27,187 nucleotides of DNA from Hoskinsella mucinilytica (lineage in GTDB: Bacteria > Bacillota_I > Bacilli_A > Erysipelotrichales > Erysipelotrichaceae), in the NCBI RefSeq assembly GCF_045223415.1, contig NZ_JBEQZJ010000047.1, positions 1 to 27,187 on the forward strand, in the 5' to 3' direction. The first letter of the stretch is position 1, and each line of letters opens with the position of its first letter. The translations under genes and the position numbers were made by a program. Shown piece after piece: positions 1-7,393 of this stretch. The notes under the pieces are model-generated. The model was not told the origin of the DNA and did not search any database. It was given only the letters and a program-made list of their open reading frames with translations.

Positions 1-112
1 CAGTCTTATTGACTGATTTCTAAAACTGGCACTGTCATTATAACTTATGTATAGTTTGAAAACAAGTGATGAGATAAAAATAGTCGATAAAAACGAATAC
101 ATATGAAACGAG

Positions 113-250
113 TTAATAAAACAAATAGAAGGAAAGAATAAAGATTAATACTGATCCTACGACGATGAAAATCCCTTTTAAATTAATGATGTTTTCGCTT
201 ACCGTATTTTTAGGATGAATTACGGTACTTGCTTCATTCCTATGTTCCAC
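113..250 (-). CDS. small single-pass membrane peptide (45 aa, hypothetical)
   Basis: This short minus-strand frame starts with GTG at 250 and stops with TAA at 113-115. A strong ribosome binding site (GAGGTGATC on the minus strand) lies just upstream. The polar N-terminal half (about residues 1-25) begins MEHRNEASTV. The second half is one hydrophobic stretch (about residues 26-45, GIFIVVGSVLIFILSFYLFY), so the product should be a single-pass membrane peptide with a very short tail. An upstream ATG is excluded because its frame stops after two codons. An extended -10 promoter lies about 60 bases upstream. The gene is divergent from the amino acid permease at 553. I recognise no family. It could be a regulator or partner of a membrane protein, but that is inference. 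Good start signals and a clean membrane segment support it; short length limits confidence. Confidence 0.5.
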   Translation of the reverse strand: MEHRNEASTVIHPKNTVSENIINLKGIFIVVGSVLIFILSFYLFY

Positions 251-309
251 GTCTGATCACCTCATCTTTCTGTTGGTGGTCGTTTAGAATGAACTCTTTC
301 TGTAACTAT

Positions 310-318
310 ATTATAACA
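310..318 (-). promoter_or_regulatory. extended -10 promoter for the 45-aa peptide
   Basis: On the minus strand this reads TGT-TATAAT, an extended -10 element with a perfect TATAAT. No good -35 hexamer is seen at 17 bases. Transcription would start near 303, giving a leader of about 50 bases. Directly upstream is the 12-base palindrome TAAAAGCTTTTA. Confidence 0.5.
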
Positions 319-380
319 TAAAAGCTTTTAAAAAAAGTTAATATAACAAAAAAGAAATGTAAAATTTAGAATTCTTAAGA

Positions 381-424
381 TTTTCCTATGTGTTAGGAAA
401 AATACGGATTTTTTCCTGGAAAAG
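381..424. repeat. overlapping inverted repeats in the divergent control region
   Basis: TTTTCCTA at 381-388 and TAGGAAAA at 394-401 form a perfect 8-base inverted repeat with a 5-base gap. The second arm can also pair with TTTTTTCC at 410-417, and that segment can pair with GGAAAA at 419-424. The arms are therefore mutually exclusive partners. They lie between the minus promoter at 310 and the plus promoter at 510, so a DNA operator is more likely than a transcribed attenuator unless another promoter lies upstream. The A+T-rich background makes chance structure possible. Confidence 0.4.
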
Positions 425-509
425 TATGACATATTTTATACAAAAAAGTGAAAATGTATGGATTTTTTGGGATTAAACTATGAAATTAATAGCATTGATT
501 AGCTAAACA

Positions 510-518
510 TGGTATTAT
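510..518 (+). promoter_or_regulatory. extended -10 promoter for the permease
   Basis: TGG-TATTAT is an extended -10 element about 35 bases before the start codon. The hexamer at the -35 position (TAGCAT) is poor, as is usual when the TGn extension is present. Confidence 0.45.
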
Positions 519-552
519 ATTTACGGTCATTTTAAAAATTAGGAGGTTTAAA

Positions 553-1971
553 ATGGAAAGTTCAAAGAAAATCGCCTGGTATAACCTTGCGTTTATCGCA
601 TTTTCTACTGTTTGGGGTTTTGGTAACGTTTTAAATGGTTACATGTACTTCAATGGTGTGCAGGTTATATTCAGTTGGATTCTGATGTTCGCCTTATATT
701 TTGTGCCTTATGCATTAATGGTAGGTGAGCTTGGATCAGCATTTAAAAACTCTGGTGGTGGAGTTAGTTCTTGGATACATGAAACAATTAGTCCTAAGTT
801 TGCATATTATGCAGGTTGGACTTATTGGGCGTGCCATGTAACTTATATCGCCAGTAAAGGAAGCGGAGGTTTAAAGGCATTAAGCTGGATGATCTTCCAG
901 GATAGTGAAACCTACGCAAGCTTCAACAATCAGCTCATTCAGTTAGCAACATTGGGTGTCTTCTTATTCTTCTGCTGGATTGCCAGCAAGGGGTTGAATC
1001 CATTGAAAAAACTGGCAACCATTGCCGGTACATCTATGTTTGTCATGTCGATTTTATACATCATCATGATGTTTGCGGCACCTGTCATCAATCCGGGTGG
1101 AGGGTTCTTACAAGCAGACTTCAGTATGGATAATCTGATTCCGACATTTGACTGGAAATATTTCTCATCGTTATCTATTCTTGTATTTGCGGTAGGTGGA
1201 TGTGAAAAGATTTCTCCATATGTAAATAAAGTAAAAGATCCTTCAAAAGGATTCCCAAAAGGTATGATTGCTTTGGCGATCATGGTCGTTGTTTGTGCAA
1301 TCTTAGGTACGATCGCAATGGGCATGATGTTTGATCCTGTGGCAATCGCAGAAAACTTTGACTCTTATAATGCAAATGGTTCTTATTGGGCATTCCAAAA
1401 GTTGGGTGAATATTATGGATTAGGTAATACTTTAATGATTATTTACGCTGCTTGTAATGCAATCGGTCAGTTCTCTACTTTGGTTATCAGTATCGATGCT
1501 CCGCTTCGTATGTTGTTAGATAATGAGGACGCAAGACAATTCATTCCAACAAAGTTATTGAAACAGAATAAGCATGGTGCATATATCAACGGTATTTGGA
1601 TGGTAGTAGCGTTATCAGGTTCTATCATCTTGATTCAGGCATTGGTGCCGAATGCAGATACGGTACTTCGTCAGTTGACTCAGTTGAATTCCGTTACGAT
1701 GCCAATGCGTTACTTGTGGGTATTCTTAGCATATATCATGTTACGTAAAAAGATCGATAAGTTTAATCCGGAATATAAATTTGTGAAGAATCAGAAAATC
1801 GCATATTTCTTTGGATTCTGGTGCTTCTTCGTAACTGCATTCTGCTGTATCCTTGGTATGTACAAGGAAGGCGATATCTTTACAACATTGTTAAACGTGA
1901 TTACACCATTGGTATTATTTGCATTAGGTCTGATTTTACCTATGATCAAAAAACGTGAAAAAACAAATTAA
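553..1971 (+). CDS. APC-family amino acid permease (YjeM-like)
   Basis: A 472-residue protein with about 12 hydrophobic segments, the length and layout of the amino acid-polyamine-organocation (APC) superfamily. The first segment (about residues 10-30) contains the glycine-rich break WGFGN, typical of the unwound TM1 that binds substrate. The second ends in GELGSAFKNSGGG followed by a Trp, the usual APC signature before the first cytoplasmic turn. Overall it resembles the YjeM/GadC branch (amino acid transporters and glutamate-GABA type antiporters). The substrate cannot be read from the sequence. An AGGAGG ribosome binding site lies six bases before ATG. It appears to be a single-gene unit with its own promoter and a weak hairpin after it. 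Regulation may involve the inverted repeats at 381-424. Confidence 0.85.
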   Translation: MESSKKIAWYNLAFIAFSTVWGFGNVLNGYMYFNGVQVIFSWILMFALYFVPYALMVGELGSAFKNSGGGVSSWIHETISPKFAYYAGWTYWACHVTYIASKGSGGLKALSWMIFQDSETYASFNNQLIQLATLGVFLFFCWIASKGLNPLKKLATIAGTSMFVMSILYIIMMFAAPVINPGGGFLQADFSMDNLIPTFDWKYFSSLSILVFAVGGCEKISPYVNKVKDPSKGFPKGMIALAIMVVVCAILGTIAMGMMFDPVAIAENFDSYNANGSYWAFQKLGEYYGLGNTLMIIYAACNAIGQFSTLVISIDAPLRMLLDNEDARQFIPTKLLKQNKHGAYINGIWMVVALSGSIILIQALVPNADTVLRQLTQLNSVTMPMRYLWVFLAYIMLRKKIDKFNPEYKFVKNQKIAYFFGFWCFFVTAFCCILGMYKEGDIFTTLLNVITPLVLFALGLILPMIKKREKTN

Positions 1972-1980
1972 GAAAACATA

Positions 1981-2006
1981 AAGACAAGGTAGGGATATCT
2001 TGTCTT
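1981..2006 (+). terminator. weak hairpin after the permease
   Basis: AAGACAAG at 1981-1988 pairs with CTTGTCTT at 1999-2006, a perfect 8-base stem. The following bases (TCGCTATATA) are not a clear T run, so termination may be partial. Confidence 0.4.
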
Positions 2007-2030
2007 TCGCTATATAAGAATGAAAGTTTG

Positions 2031-2039
2031 TGCTATACT
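2031..2039 (+). promoter_or_regulatory. extended -10 promoter for the aminopeptidase
   Basis: TGC-TATACT is an extended -10 element 35 bases before the start codon. The sequence at the -35 position is not recognisable. AGGAGG at 2062-2067 serves the ATG at 2075. Confidence 0.5.
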
Positions 2040-2074
2040 AATGGCATATAGGAAAGTTATTAGGAGGTTTATTT

Positions 2075-3397
2075 ATGTATAAAGAAACAGTAAAAGAGTT
2101 ATTTGATTTTATTCAGAATAGTCCAAGTTGTTTTCACGCAGTGGATGATATGAAAAGAATGTTGAAAAAAGCCGGATATGAAGAATTAAGAGAATGTGAA
2201 TCATGGAATTTGAAAAAAGGCGGAATGTATTTCACTACAAGAAACGGATCTTCTTTGATCGCCTTTCACATTGGTAAGGAATTGAGTGATTATCATTATC
2301 AGGTAACATCATCTCACAGTGATTCTCCTACTTTTAAGGTAAAGGAAGAGGCAGAATTAAAAGGAAAAGGTGGATATGTACAACTGAATACAGAAGGTTA
2401 TGGTGGTATGTTGTGTGCTACTTGGATGGATCGCCCTTTATCGTTAGCCGGACGTGTTTTAGTAAAAGAAGACAATCGTTTTGTAAGTAAACTAATTTCA
2501 TTTGATTCTGATTTGGTGTTGATTCCAAATGTAGCGATTCACATGAACCGTGAAGTGAATAAAGGGATGAACTACAACAATCAAATTGATATGTTGCCAT
2601 TGTTCTCAGCAGGAGAATGTGCAGAAGGTGATTACTATGAATTGATTGCGAAAGAATTAGGCGTAGCAAAAGAAGCCATATTTGGGACTGATCTATATCT
2701 GGTCAATCGTATGAAACCTTGCATTTGGGGAATGAAAGAAGAGTTTATTTCTTCGCCTAAATTAGATGATCTACAATGTGCATTTACCTCCTTAAAGGCG
2801 ATGATTGCCGGTGTCAATGAGAAAGCGGTAAATGTATTTGCTTGTTTTGATAATGAAGAAGTCGGTTCAGGAACAAAACAAGGAGCTTGTTCAACGTTCT
2901 TATTTGATGTACTTCAAAGAATCAATGAAAATCTCGGTTATGCGAAAGAAGATTATTATCGAGCTGTCGCAAAAAGCTTTATGGTTTCTTGTGATAATGC
3001 GCATGCCGTTCATCCAAATCATCCTGAAAAAACAGATGCAGAGAACTGTACGTATATGAATGCAGGTATCGTCATCAAATATAGTGCAAATCAGAAATAT
3101 ACAACAGATGCGATCAGCTCAGCTGTATTTAGCGGAATTTGTGAAAAAGCAGGTGTACCTGTACAACATTTTGCGAACCGAAGTGATGCAGCAGGCGGAA
3201 GTACATTGGGAAATCTGTCATCTCAGAAGGTTTCCATGCATACGGTAGATATCGGATTGGCTCAATTGGCAATGCATTCTGCTTATGAAACTGCAGGTAT
3301 CAAGGATTCTCAATATATGATCGATGCTTTGACTTGTTTCTATAACACCAATTTGAATATCACAGATAGTGAATCCATTGAGGTAGAAGAAAACTAA
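2075..3397 (+). CDS. M18 family aminopeptidase
   Basis: A 440-residue cytosolic zinc exopeptidase of the M18 (aspartyl aminopeptidase) family, which removes N-terminal residues from peptides, often acidic ones. The family landmarks are in order: HSDSP with His81, SPKLDDL with Asp231, DNEEVGS with catalytic Glu261 and metal ligand Glu262, SCDNAH with Asp307, and AMHS near the C terminus with His401. These correspond to the five metal ligands and general base of the family. Length is normal. The gene has its own AGGAGG site and extended -10 promoter. Its TAA stop overlaps the ATG of the next gene (TAATG at 3395-3399), so the two are translationally coupled. Together with the upstream permease it suggests peptide and amino acid scavenging, which is inference from context. 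Confidence 0.95.
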   Translation: MYKETVKELFDFIQNSPSCFHAVDDMKRMLKKAGYEELRECESWNLKKGGMYFTTRNGSSLIAFHIGKELSDYHYQVTSSHSDSPTFKVKEEAELKGKGGYVQLNTEGYGGMLCATWMDRPLSLAGRVLVKEDNRFVSKLISFDSDLVLIPNVAIHMNREVNKGMNYNNQIDMLPLFSAGECAEGDYYELIAKELGVAKEAIFGTDLYLVNRMKPCIWGMKEEFISSPKLDDLQCAFTSLKAMIAGVNEKAVNVFACFDNEEVGSGTKQGACSTFLFDVLQRINENLGYAKEDYYRAVAKSFMVSCDNAHAVHPNHPEKTDAENCTYMNAGIVIKYSANQKYTTDAISSAVFSGICEKAGVPVQHFANRSDAAGGSTLGNLSSQKVSMHTVDIGLAQLAMHSAYETAGIKDSQYMIDALTCFYNTNLNITDSESIEVEEN

Positions 3398-4035
3398 TGG
3401 CAAAATCAAAAAAGAAGCATGTGGATAATCTATATCAGATAAAAAAACTAGATACAGAATACAACCATGCTTTTCAAAGAGTTTATGATGCATTAATGAA
3501 ATCGCAAAAAAGTGATGCAGATATCAATATCATAGCGAATATTGCCATACAGCAATGTCTGGATGGCATGCATGATGAAAAGAAAGCTACTATGGTGATA
3601 CCAAAGGATGTCAAAGAATATATCAACAAATACAGTAAGGGACCTGTTTTTAAGGAAATGAAGAAGAAAATAAGAAATCAAGATTATGAAAAATTCCAGA
3701 TTGGAAGTATTTGGAGTGTATTTGCGATCTGTATCGTATTGTTCTTTTTCAAAAACTTACTTATGCAAGAGTTTTTGATCAATTATATCGTTGACGTTGT
3801 GGTTGCCTGTTTCGCAGGTGCCATTGCTTTTCAAAATTTCTTGATCAAGCGAAGGATCATTCAACGCTATGAATTCGGAAATTTTTATACACAGTTAGAT
3901 GTGATAACGCTGATTGCTTGTATATTCATTAAAGTGATTTCACCTGGGAATTTCGATATTACGTATCTGATCCTTGTGATTTCTTTCTTTGTGACAAAGA
4001 AGAAAATCAAACCGCAATTTGAGGCGGTTATATAA
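3397..4035 (+). CDS. four-segment membrane protein of unknown function
   Basis: A 212-residue protein with a soluble, charged N-terminal part (about 1-100) and four hydrophobic segments at roughly 104-122, 126-150, 164-182 and 188-201, ending in a basic tail. The N-terminal part carries a helical stretch followed by VIPKDVKEYI, which faintly recalls the small helical domains that precede membrane segments in Firmicutes DUF1048/DUF1129-type proteins; I cannot confirm membership. Its ATG overlaps the aminopeptidase stop, so it is cotranslated and may work with that enzyme. It ends just before a strong bidirectional terminator. Confidence 0.75.
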   Translation: MAKSKKKHVDNLYQIKKLDTEYNHAFQRVYDALMKSQKSDADINIIANIAIQQCLDGMHDEKKATMVIPKDVKEYINKYSKGPVFKEMKKKIRNQDYEKFQIGSIWSVFAICIVLFFFKNLLMQEFLINYIVDVVVACFAGAIAFQNFLIKRRIIQRYEFGNFYTQLDVITLIACIFIKVISPGNFDITYLILVISFFVTKKKIKPQFEAVI

Positions 4036-4040
4036 ATTGT

Positions 4041-4084
4041 AAAAAGGAATCAATGCAAGCTTCGTACTGGATTGATTCCTTTTT
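4041..4084. terminator. bidirectional terminator between convergent genes
   Basis: AAAAAGGAATCAAT at 4041-4054 pairs perfectly with ATTGATTCCTTTTT at 4071-4084 across a 16-base loop. The A run on one side and T run on the other let it stop transcripts from both directions. Confidence 0.9.
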
Positions 4085-4086
4085 AA

Positions 4087-4854
4087 TTATAAATAATTAA
4101 CAGCGATGATTGCGATACCCAAAACGGTTAAAACGACACCTGTAGCACGATTTAAGGTAATCGGCTTTGCTTTATTTGCGAATTTAGCCGCAACTCTAGC
4201 CCATAAAAGAGTGGAAGCAATACAGAAAATAAGTGCCCAAACATCAGGAGCGCCACCGATAGCAAAATGTGAAAGTGCCCCGGTCAAGGCAGTGAAGGTC
4301 ATGATGAAGACACTGGTGCCGACTGCTGTTTTTAACTCATAACCTAGCACACTGGTTAAGATCAATAGCATCATCATACCTCCACCGGCACCGATAAAGC
4401 CGCATATAAATCCGATTAAAATACCACAAACGATGGATTGCAGGAAACGTTTTTTTGGATCTACAGCACCCATAGACTCTTTAGTTGTCATCACAGGACG
4501 AACGATAAATTTGATACCTAATAAAAGTGTCATAAAGGTAGAAAAACCACCCATGGCACTATTTGGCACAAGGGATGAAATCCAACTACCTACAAGCGTA
4601 AAGATCAAAACGGTAATCATCATGACGATACCATTTTTAATATCTAGATTCTTATTTTTTCCATATGTATAGGCAGAAATCGCACTTGCAAGTACATCCG
4701 AAGCTAAGGCAATTCCAACTGCTTCATAAGCAGGCATACCTAAAAAGGAAATCAACATAGGAGATATGACAGCGGCAGCACTCATGCCCGCAAAGCCAGT
4801 ACCTAAACCGGCACCAATGCCGGCGATAAAACAAACAACGAATTTTAATAACAT
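4087..4854 (-). CDS. TauE/SafE-family membrane transporter
   Basis: A 255-residue polytopic protein with about eight hydrophobic segments. The two halves repeat the family's glycine-rich motif: GLGTGFAGMSAA near residue 17 in the first half and GFIGAGGGMMML in the second. This is the hallmark of the TauE/SafE (formerly DUF81) family, whose studied members export sulfite or organosulfonates or move related small anions. The substrate here is unknown. It follows the MarR regulator gene by 14 bases on the same strand, so the pair forms an operon and the transporter is probably induced by whatever the regulator senses. It ends at the shared bidirectional terminator. Confidence 0.9.
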   Translation of the reverse strand: MLLKFVVCFIAGIGAGLGTGFAGMSAAAVISPMLISFLGMPAYEAVGIALASDVLASAISAYTYGKNKNLDIKNGIVMMITVLIFTLVGSWISSLVPNSAMGGFSTFMTLLLGIKFIVRPVMTTKESMGAVDPKKRFLQSIVCGILIGFICGFIGAGGGMMMLLILTSVLGYELKTAVGTSVFIMTFTALTGALSHFAIGGAPDVWALIFCIASTLLWARVAAKFANKAKPITLNRATGVVLTVLGIAIIAVNYL

Positions 4855-4868
4855 ACAGGACCTTCTTT

Positions 4869-5297
4869 CTATTTTACAGCGTGACGAATATTGGTTTCCA
4901 TTTTTTCAAACAAACAAGATAGCATTGCGACCTCTTCTTTTGTGAAATCCTTGACCAACGTTTGAAAAAATGTAGATTGAGCGATCCTTCCTGCTTCAAT
5001 GATGACATCTGCAGCAGGCTTTACTTGAAGATGGATCTTTTTTTTATCATCTTCATGTTTCCAACTGGATAAGAAGTCACGATCGATCAAATGCTGAATT
5101 GAGGTAGAAACATGAGATTTGCTTAAGCCACGACAATGAATGATGTCACTGGCTGTATCAAATTGAGGGTTGTTCGCTAAAAATAACAGGATGTCTAATT
5201 CCATTCGTTTGATACCATATTGTTGTAATACAGGTTCCATACATTGGTCATATAATCGTTTGATCAATGAGATGTGTATCATATAAGCATGACTCAT
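4869..5297 (-). CDS. MarR-family transcriptional regulator
   Basis: A 142-residue winged helix-turn-helix protein of normal MarR length. An N-terminal dimerisation helix (about 1-25) is followed by the DNA-binding region (about 30-100), with recognition helix around LSKSHVSTSIQHL (residues 64-76). The wing contains the family-typical DRDF and DDKKKIHL segment. It is the first gene of an operon with the TauE-type transporter. A canonical promoter at 5337-5365 and a perfect palindrome at the start of transcription point to autorepression released by a ligand, most likely one linked to the transporter's substrate. The ligand is not known. Confidence 0.92.
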   Translation of the reverse strand: MSHAYMIHISLIKRLYDQCMEPVLQQYGIKRMELDILLFLANNPQFDTASDIIHCRGLSKSHVSTSIQHLIDRDFLSSWKHEDDKKKIHLQVKPAADVIIEAGRIAQSTFFQTLVKDFTKEEVAMLSCLFEKMETNIRHAVK

Positions 5298-5314
5298 ATC
5301 GTACCTCCAATATT

Positions 5315-5328
5315 GTTCTATTTAGAAC
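5315..5328. promoter_or_regulatory. palindromic operator, probable MarR site
   Basis: GTTCTATTTAGAAC is a perfect 14-base palindrome located at the predicted transcription start of the marR-tauE operon. MarR dimers typically bind such sites, so repressor binding here would block RNA polymerase. Confidence 0.7.
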
Positions 5329-5336
5329 TATAATAC

Positions 5337-5365
5337 AGTATAGACGTAATTTTAAATGATGTCAA
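5337..5365 (-). promoter_or_regulatory. sigma-A promoter of the marR-tauE operon
   Basis: On the minus strand TTGACA (5360-5365) and TATACT (5337-5342) are separated by exactly 17 bases. Transcription should begin near 5330, on the edge of the operator. Confidence 0.85.
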
Positions 5366-5447
5366 TATCGGAAAGATCAATCATGTAGATGACTAAGTTA
5401 TTTCCGCAGTCTGATGAAATTTTCTGGATGTTATTCCATGGCTATTA

Positions 5448-5456
5448 TGTTATGAT
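5448..5456 (+). promoter_or_regulatory. extended -10 promoter for ung-folC-kinase
   Basis: TGT-TATGAT is an extended -10 element about 28 bases before the ung start codon. No convincing -35 hexamer is present. Confidence 0.45.
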
Positions 5457-5483
5457 ATTGAAGCATAGGAAGAGAGTGATAGA

Positions 5484-6143
5484 ATGAAATATTGGGATGA
5501 TTTTTTTAAACAAGAAGAACAACAGGAATATTATCAACAGTTGATGGGATTTCTGAGAGAAGAATATCAAACAAAGACCATATATCCACCCCAAGAGGAT
5601 CTCTTTACTTGTTTTAAGGCTTGTCCATATGAAGATGTAAAGGTAGTGATGCTGGGACAAGATCCTTATCATGAGGTACATCAGGCACATGGATTATGCT
5701 TTTCAGTACGAAAGGGAGTAAAAATTCCACCGAGTCTTAGAAATATTTATAAAGAACTAAAAAATGATCTGGAAATCGATATACCATCCCATGGTTATTT
5801 AATGGATTGGGCAAAGCAAGGTGTTTTTATGATGAATGCAGTTATGAGCGTTGTGGAAGGGCATGCCGGAAGTCATCAAAAGAAAGGCTGGGAAATGTTT
5901 AGTGATCATGTCATGCAAGCTTTAAATGAACATGAAGAAGGAATCGTATTTTTGTTATGGGGGAATTGGGCGATAAAAAAAGCTGAGCTTATCAGCAATC
6001 CTCAACATAGGATCTTGACATCTGCACATCCTTCTCCACTCAGTGCAAATCGAGGCTTTTTCGGTAGTCGTCCTTTTTCGAAAACCAATGAATATTTAAA
6101 GGAACTTGGAAGAGAGCCAATCGATTGGCGAATCGGAGAATGA
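5484..6143 (+). CDS. ung: uracil-DNA glycosylase, family 1
   Basis: A 219-residue enzyme that removes uracil from DNA and starts base excision repair. The water-activating motif GQDPYH is at 58-63 with Asp60 as the catalytic residue. The uracil-binding Asn is in GVFMMNAV (Asn118), and the DNA-intercalation motif HPSPLSA begins at His182 and is followed by a GFFGSRPFS segment. Length is normal for family 1. In the Asn motif, the usual leucine-rich stretch and following threonines are replaced by Met, Ala and Ser, a mild divergence that should not affect catalysis. It is the first gene of a three-gene operon; its TGA overlaps possible starts of folC. Nothing ties uracil repair to folate except that folate shortage raises dUTP incorporation, which makes the pairing sensible but not proven. 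Confidence 0.97.
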   Translation: MKYWDDFFKQEEQQEYYQQLMGFLREEYQTKTIYPPQEDLFTCFKACPYEDVKVVMLGQDPYHEVHQAHGLCFSVRKGVKIPPSLRNIYKELKNDLEIDIPSHGYLMDWAKQGVFMMNAVMSVVEGHAGSHQKKGWEMFSDHVMQALNEHEEGIVFLLWGNWAIKKAELISNPQHRILTSAHPSPLSANRGFFGSRPFSKTNEYLKELGREPIDWRIGE

Positions 6144-6145
6144 TG

Positions 6146-7393
6146 ATGTGGACATGTGCAAATGATGTAGTGACGTTTATTGAACAACGCAAAAACCGAG
6201 GCTATGGGTTACAGCATTTTAAGGATTATATGAAAAGTATCGGTGATCCACAAAATCAATTGTGTAGCATTCATGTGGCCGGAACCAATGGGAAAGGATC
6301 TACCACAAATGATATACGAAATGTATTACAAGAAGCAGGGTATCGTGTGGGAAGTTTTACCTCACCTTATATGATTACCCACTATGATCGCATTCGAATC
6401 AATGATCAAAACATCAAGGAAACAACGTTTCTTTCCATAGCCAATGAATATTATGATTCTTGGATCACATGGGATCTTAGTATGTTTGAAATAGATATGT
6501 GTATTGCGGTTATATATTTTGTGAAAGAACATGTAGATTATTGTGTGTTTGAGGTAGGTCTAGGAGGACGATTGGATGCTACCAATATCCTTTATCCGAT
6601 GGTATCGATCATAACCAATATAGGATTAGATCATATGGAATTATTGGGAGATACCAAAGAAAAAATAGCGAGAGAAAAAGCCGGAATCGTGAAAACAGGT
6701 ATCCCACTGATAACAGGTGAACATGCGAAAGAATGTTTGGATGTATTTAAGGAATGTGTGCAAAAGAAAACGACTACTTTGATAGAATGTGCAATGCCGA
6801 AGCATATCGTTGAGCATGAGGATGGTATTTGGTTTGATTATAAAGATAGAAAAAACCTTCACTTACAAAGTCATGCAGCTTATCAGGCGTATAATGCTTG
6901 TTTATGTATTGAAGTCATTGACTATTTGAATGCATATCATGATATAAAAGTAAGTGAGGAAGCATTAAGAGTTGGTTTAAGAAAGGCGAATTGGATCGGA
7001 CGCTTTGAAATGATGCGTCAGCATCCCTTATTACTATTAGATGGAGCACATAATGCGCATGGAATACAGGCATTGGTTGATAGCTTACAAGGAAGATCCT
7101 CTATCCGTATCATTTTTTCTGTATTAAAAGATAAAAATTTTGAAGAAATGCTGGATATATTAGAAACCTTGACACAAGATATCGTCGTGACGCCGTTTCA
7201 AAATGAACGAGCTTTGGATGTACATGTGTTAAAAAACAGATCTCATATCACCTTAGAAGAGGACTATCGAATCGCAATCCAAAAAGCGATGAGTGATGGT
7301 GTTGATACCGTGATTACCGGTTCACTTTACTTTATCAGTGAGGTAAGGGCATATATATTAAACATAATGGAGAAAGAGGAGGGAATGACATGA
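6146..7393 (+). CDS. folC: folylpolyglutamate synthase / dihydrofolate synthase
   Basis: This Mur-ligase-like ATP-dependent enzyme adds glutamate to folates (and in bifunctional forms to dihydropteroate), retaining them in the cell. From the chosen start it is 415 residues. The P-loop AGTNGKGST is at about 45-53, the segment GLGGRLDATNI follows in the central domain, and DGAHNAHG opens the C-terminal domain. Three consecutive ATGs (6140, 6143, 6146) follow GGAG at 6135-6138. The third has the best spacing, though the first would give a classical ATGA overlap with the ung stop. A TTG at 6125 is further upstream but has no better signal. The gene overlaps the next one by four bases. Neighbouring folT, convergent and folate-controlled, fits the role. 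Confidence 0.95.
   Translation: MWTCANDVVTFIEQRKNRGYGLQHFKDYMKSIGDPQNQLCSIHVAGTNGKGSTTNDIRNVLQEAGYRVGSFTSPYMITHYDRIRINDQNIKETTFLSIANEYYDSWITWDLSMFEIDMCIAVIYFVKEHVDYCVFEVGLGGRLDATNILYPMVSIITNIGLDHMELLGDTKEKIAREKAGIVKTGIPLITGEHAKECLDVFKECVQKKTTTLIECAMPKHIVEHEDGIWFDYKDRKNLHLQSHAAYQAYNACLCIEVIDYLNAYHDIKVSEEALRVGLRKANWIGRFEMMRQHPLLLLDGAHNAHGIQALVDSLQGRSSIRIIFSVLKDKNFEEMLDILETLTQDIVVTPFQNERALDVHVLKNRSHITLEEDYRIAIQKAMSDGVDTVITGSLYFISEVRAYILNIMEKEEGMT

Noticed and set aside
1..15. Inverted repeat CAGTC-TTATT-GACTG at the left edge, possible terminator
   Set aside because: Only five base pairs, no T run, and the sequence is cut by the window edge.
411..426. TTTTTCCTGGAAAAG as a CodY box
   Set aside because: It differs from the AATTTTCWGAAAATT consensus at about six positions, too many in such A+T-rich DNA.
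939..1325. Long reverse-strand open frames inside the permease and similar frames inside rpoB, rpoC and ribosomal genes
   Set aside because: They lie wholly within well-identified genes, lack start signals and show no protein-like features.
5418..5432. AATTTTCTGGATGTT before ung as a CodY box
   Set aside because: Left half fits but the right half has three mismatches; such matches are expected by chance.
6125..6145. TTG start for folC at 6125, inside ung
   Set aside because: No ribosome site for it, whereas GGAG precedes the triple ATG at 6140-6148.
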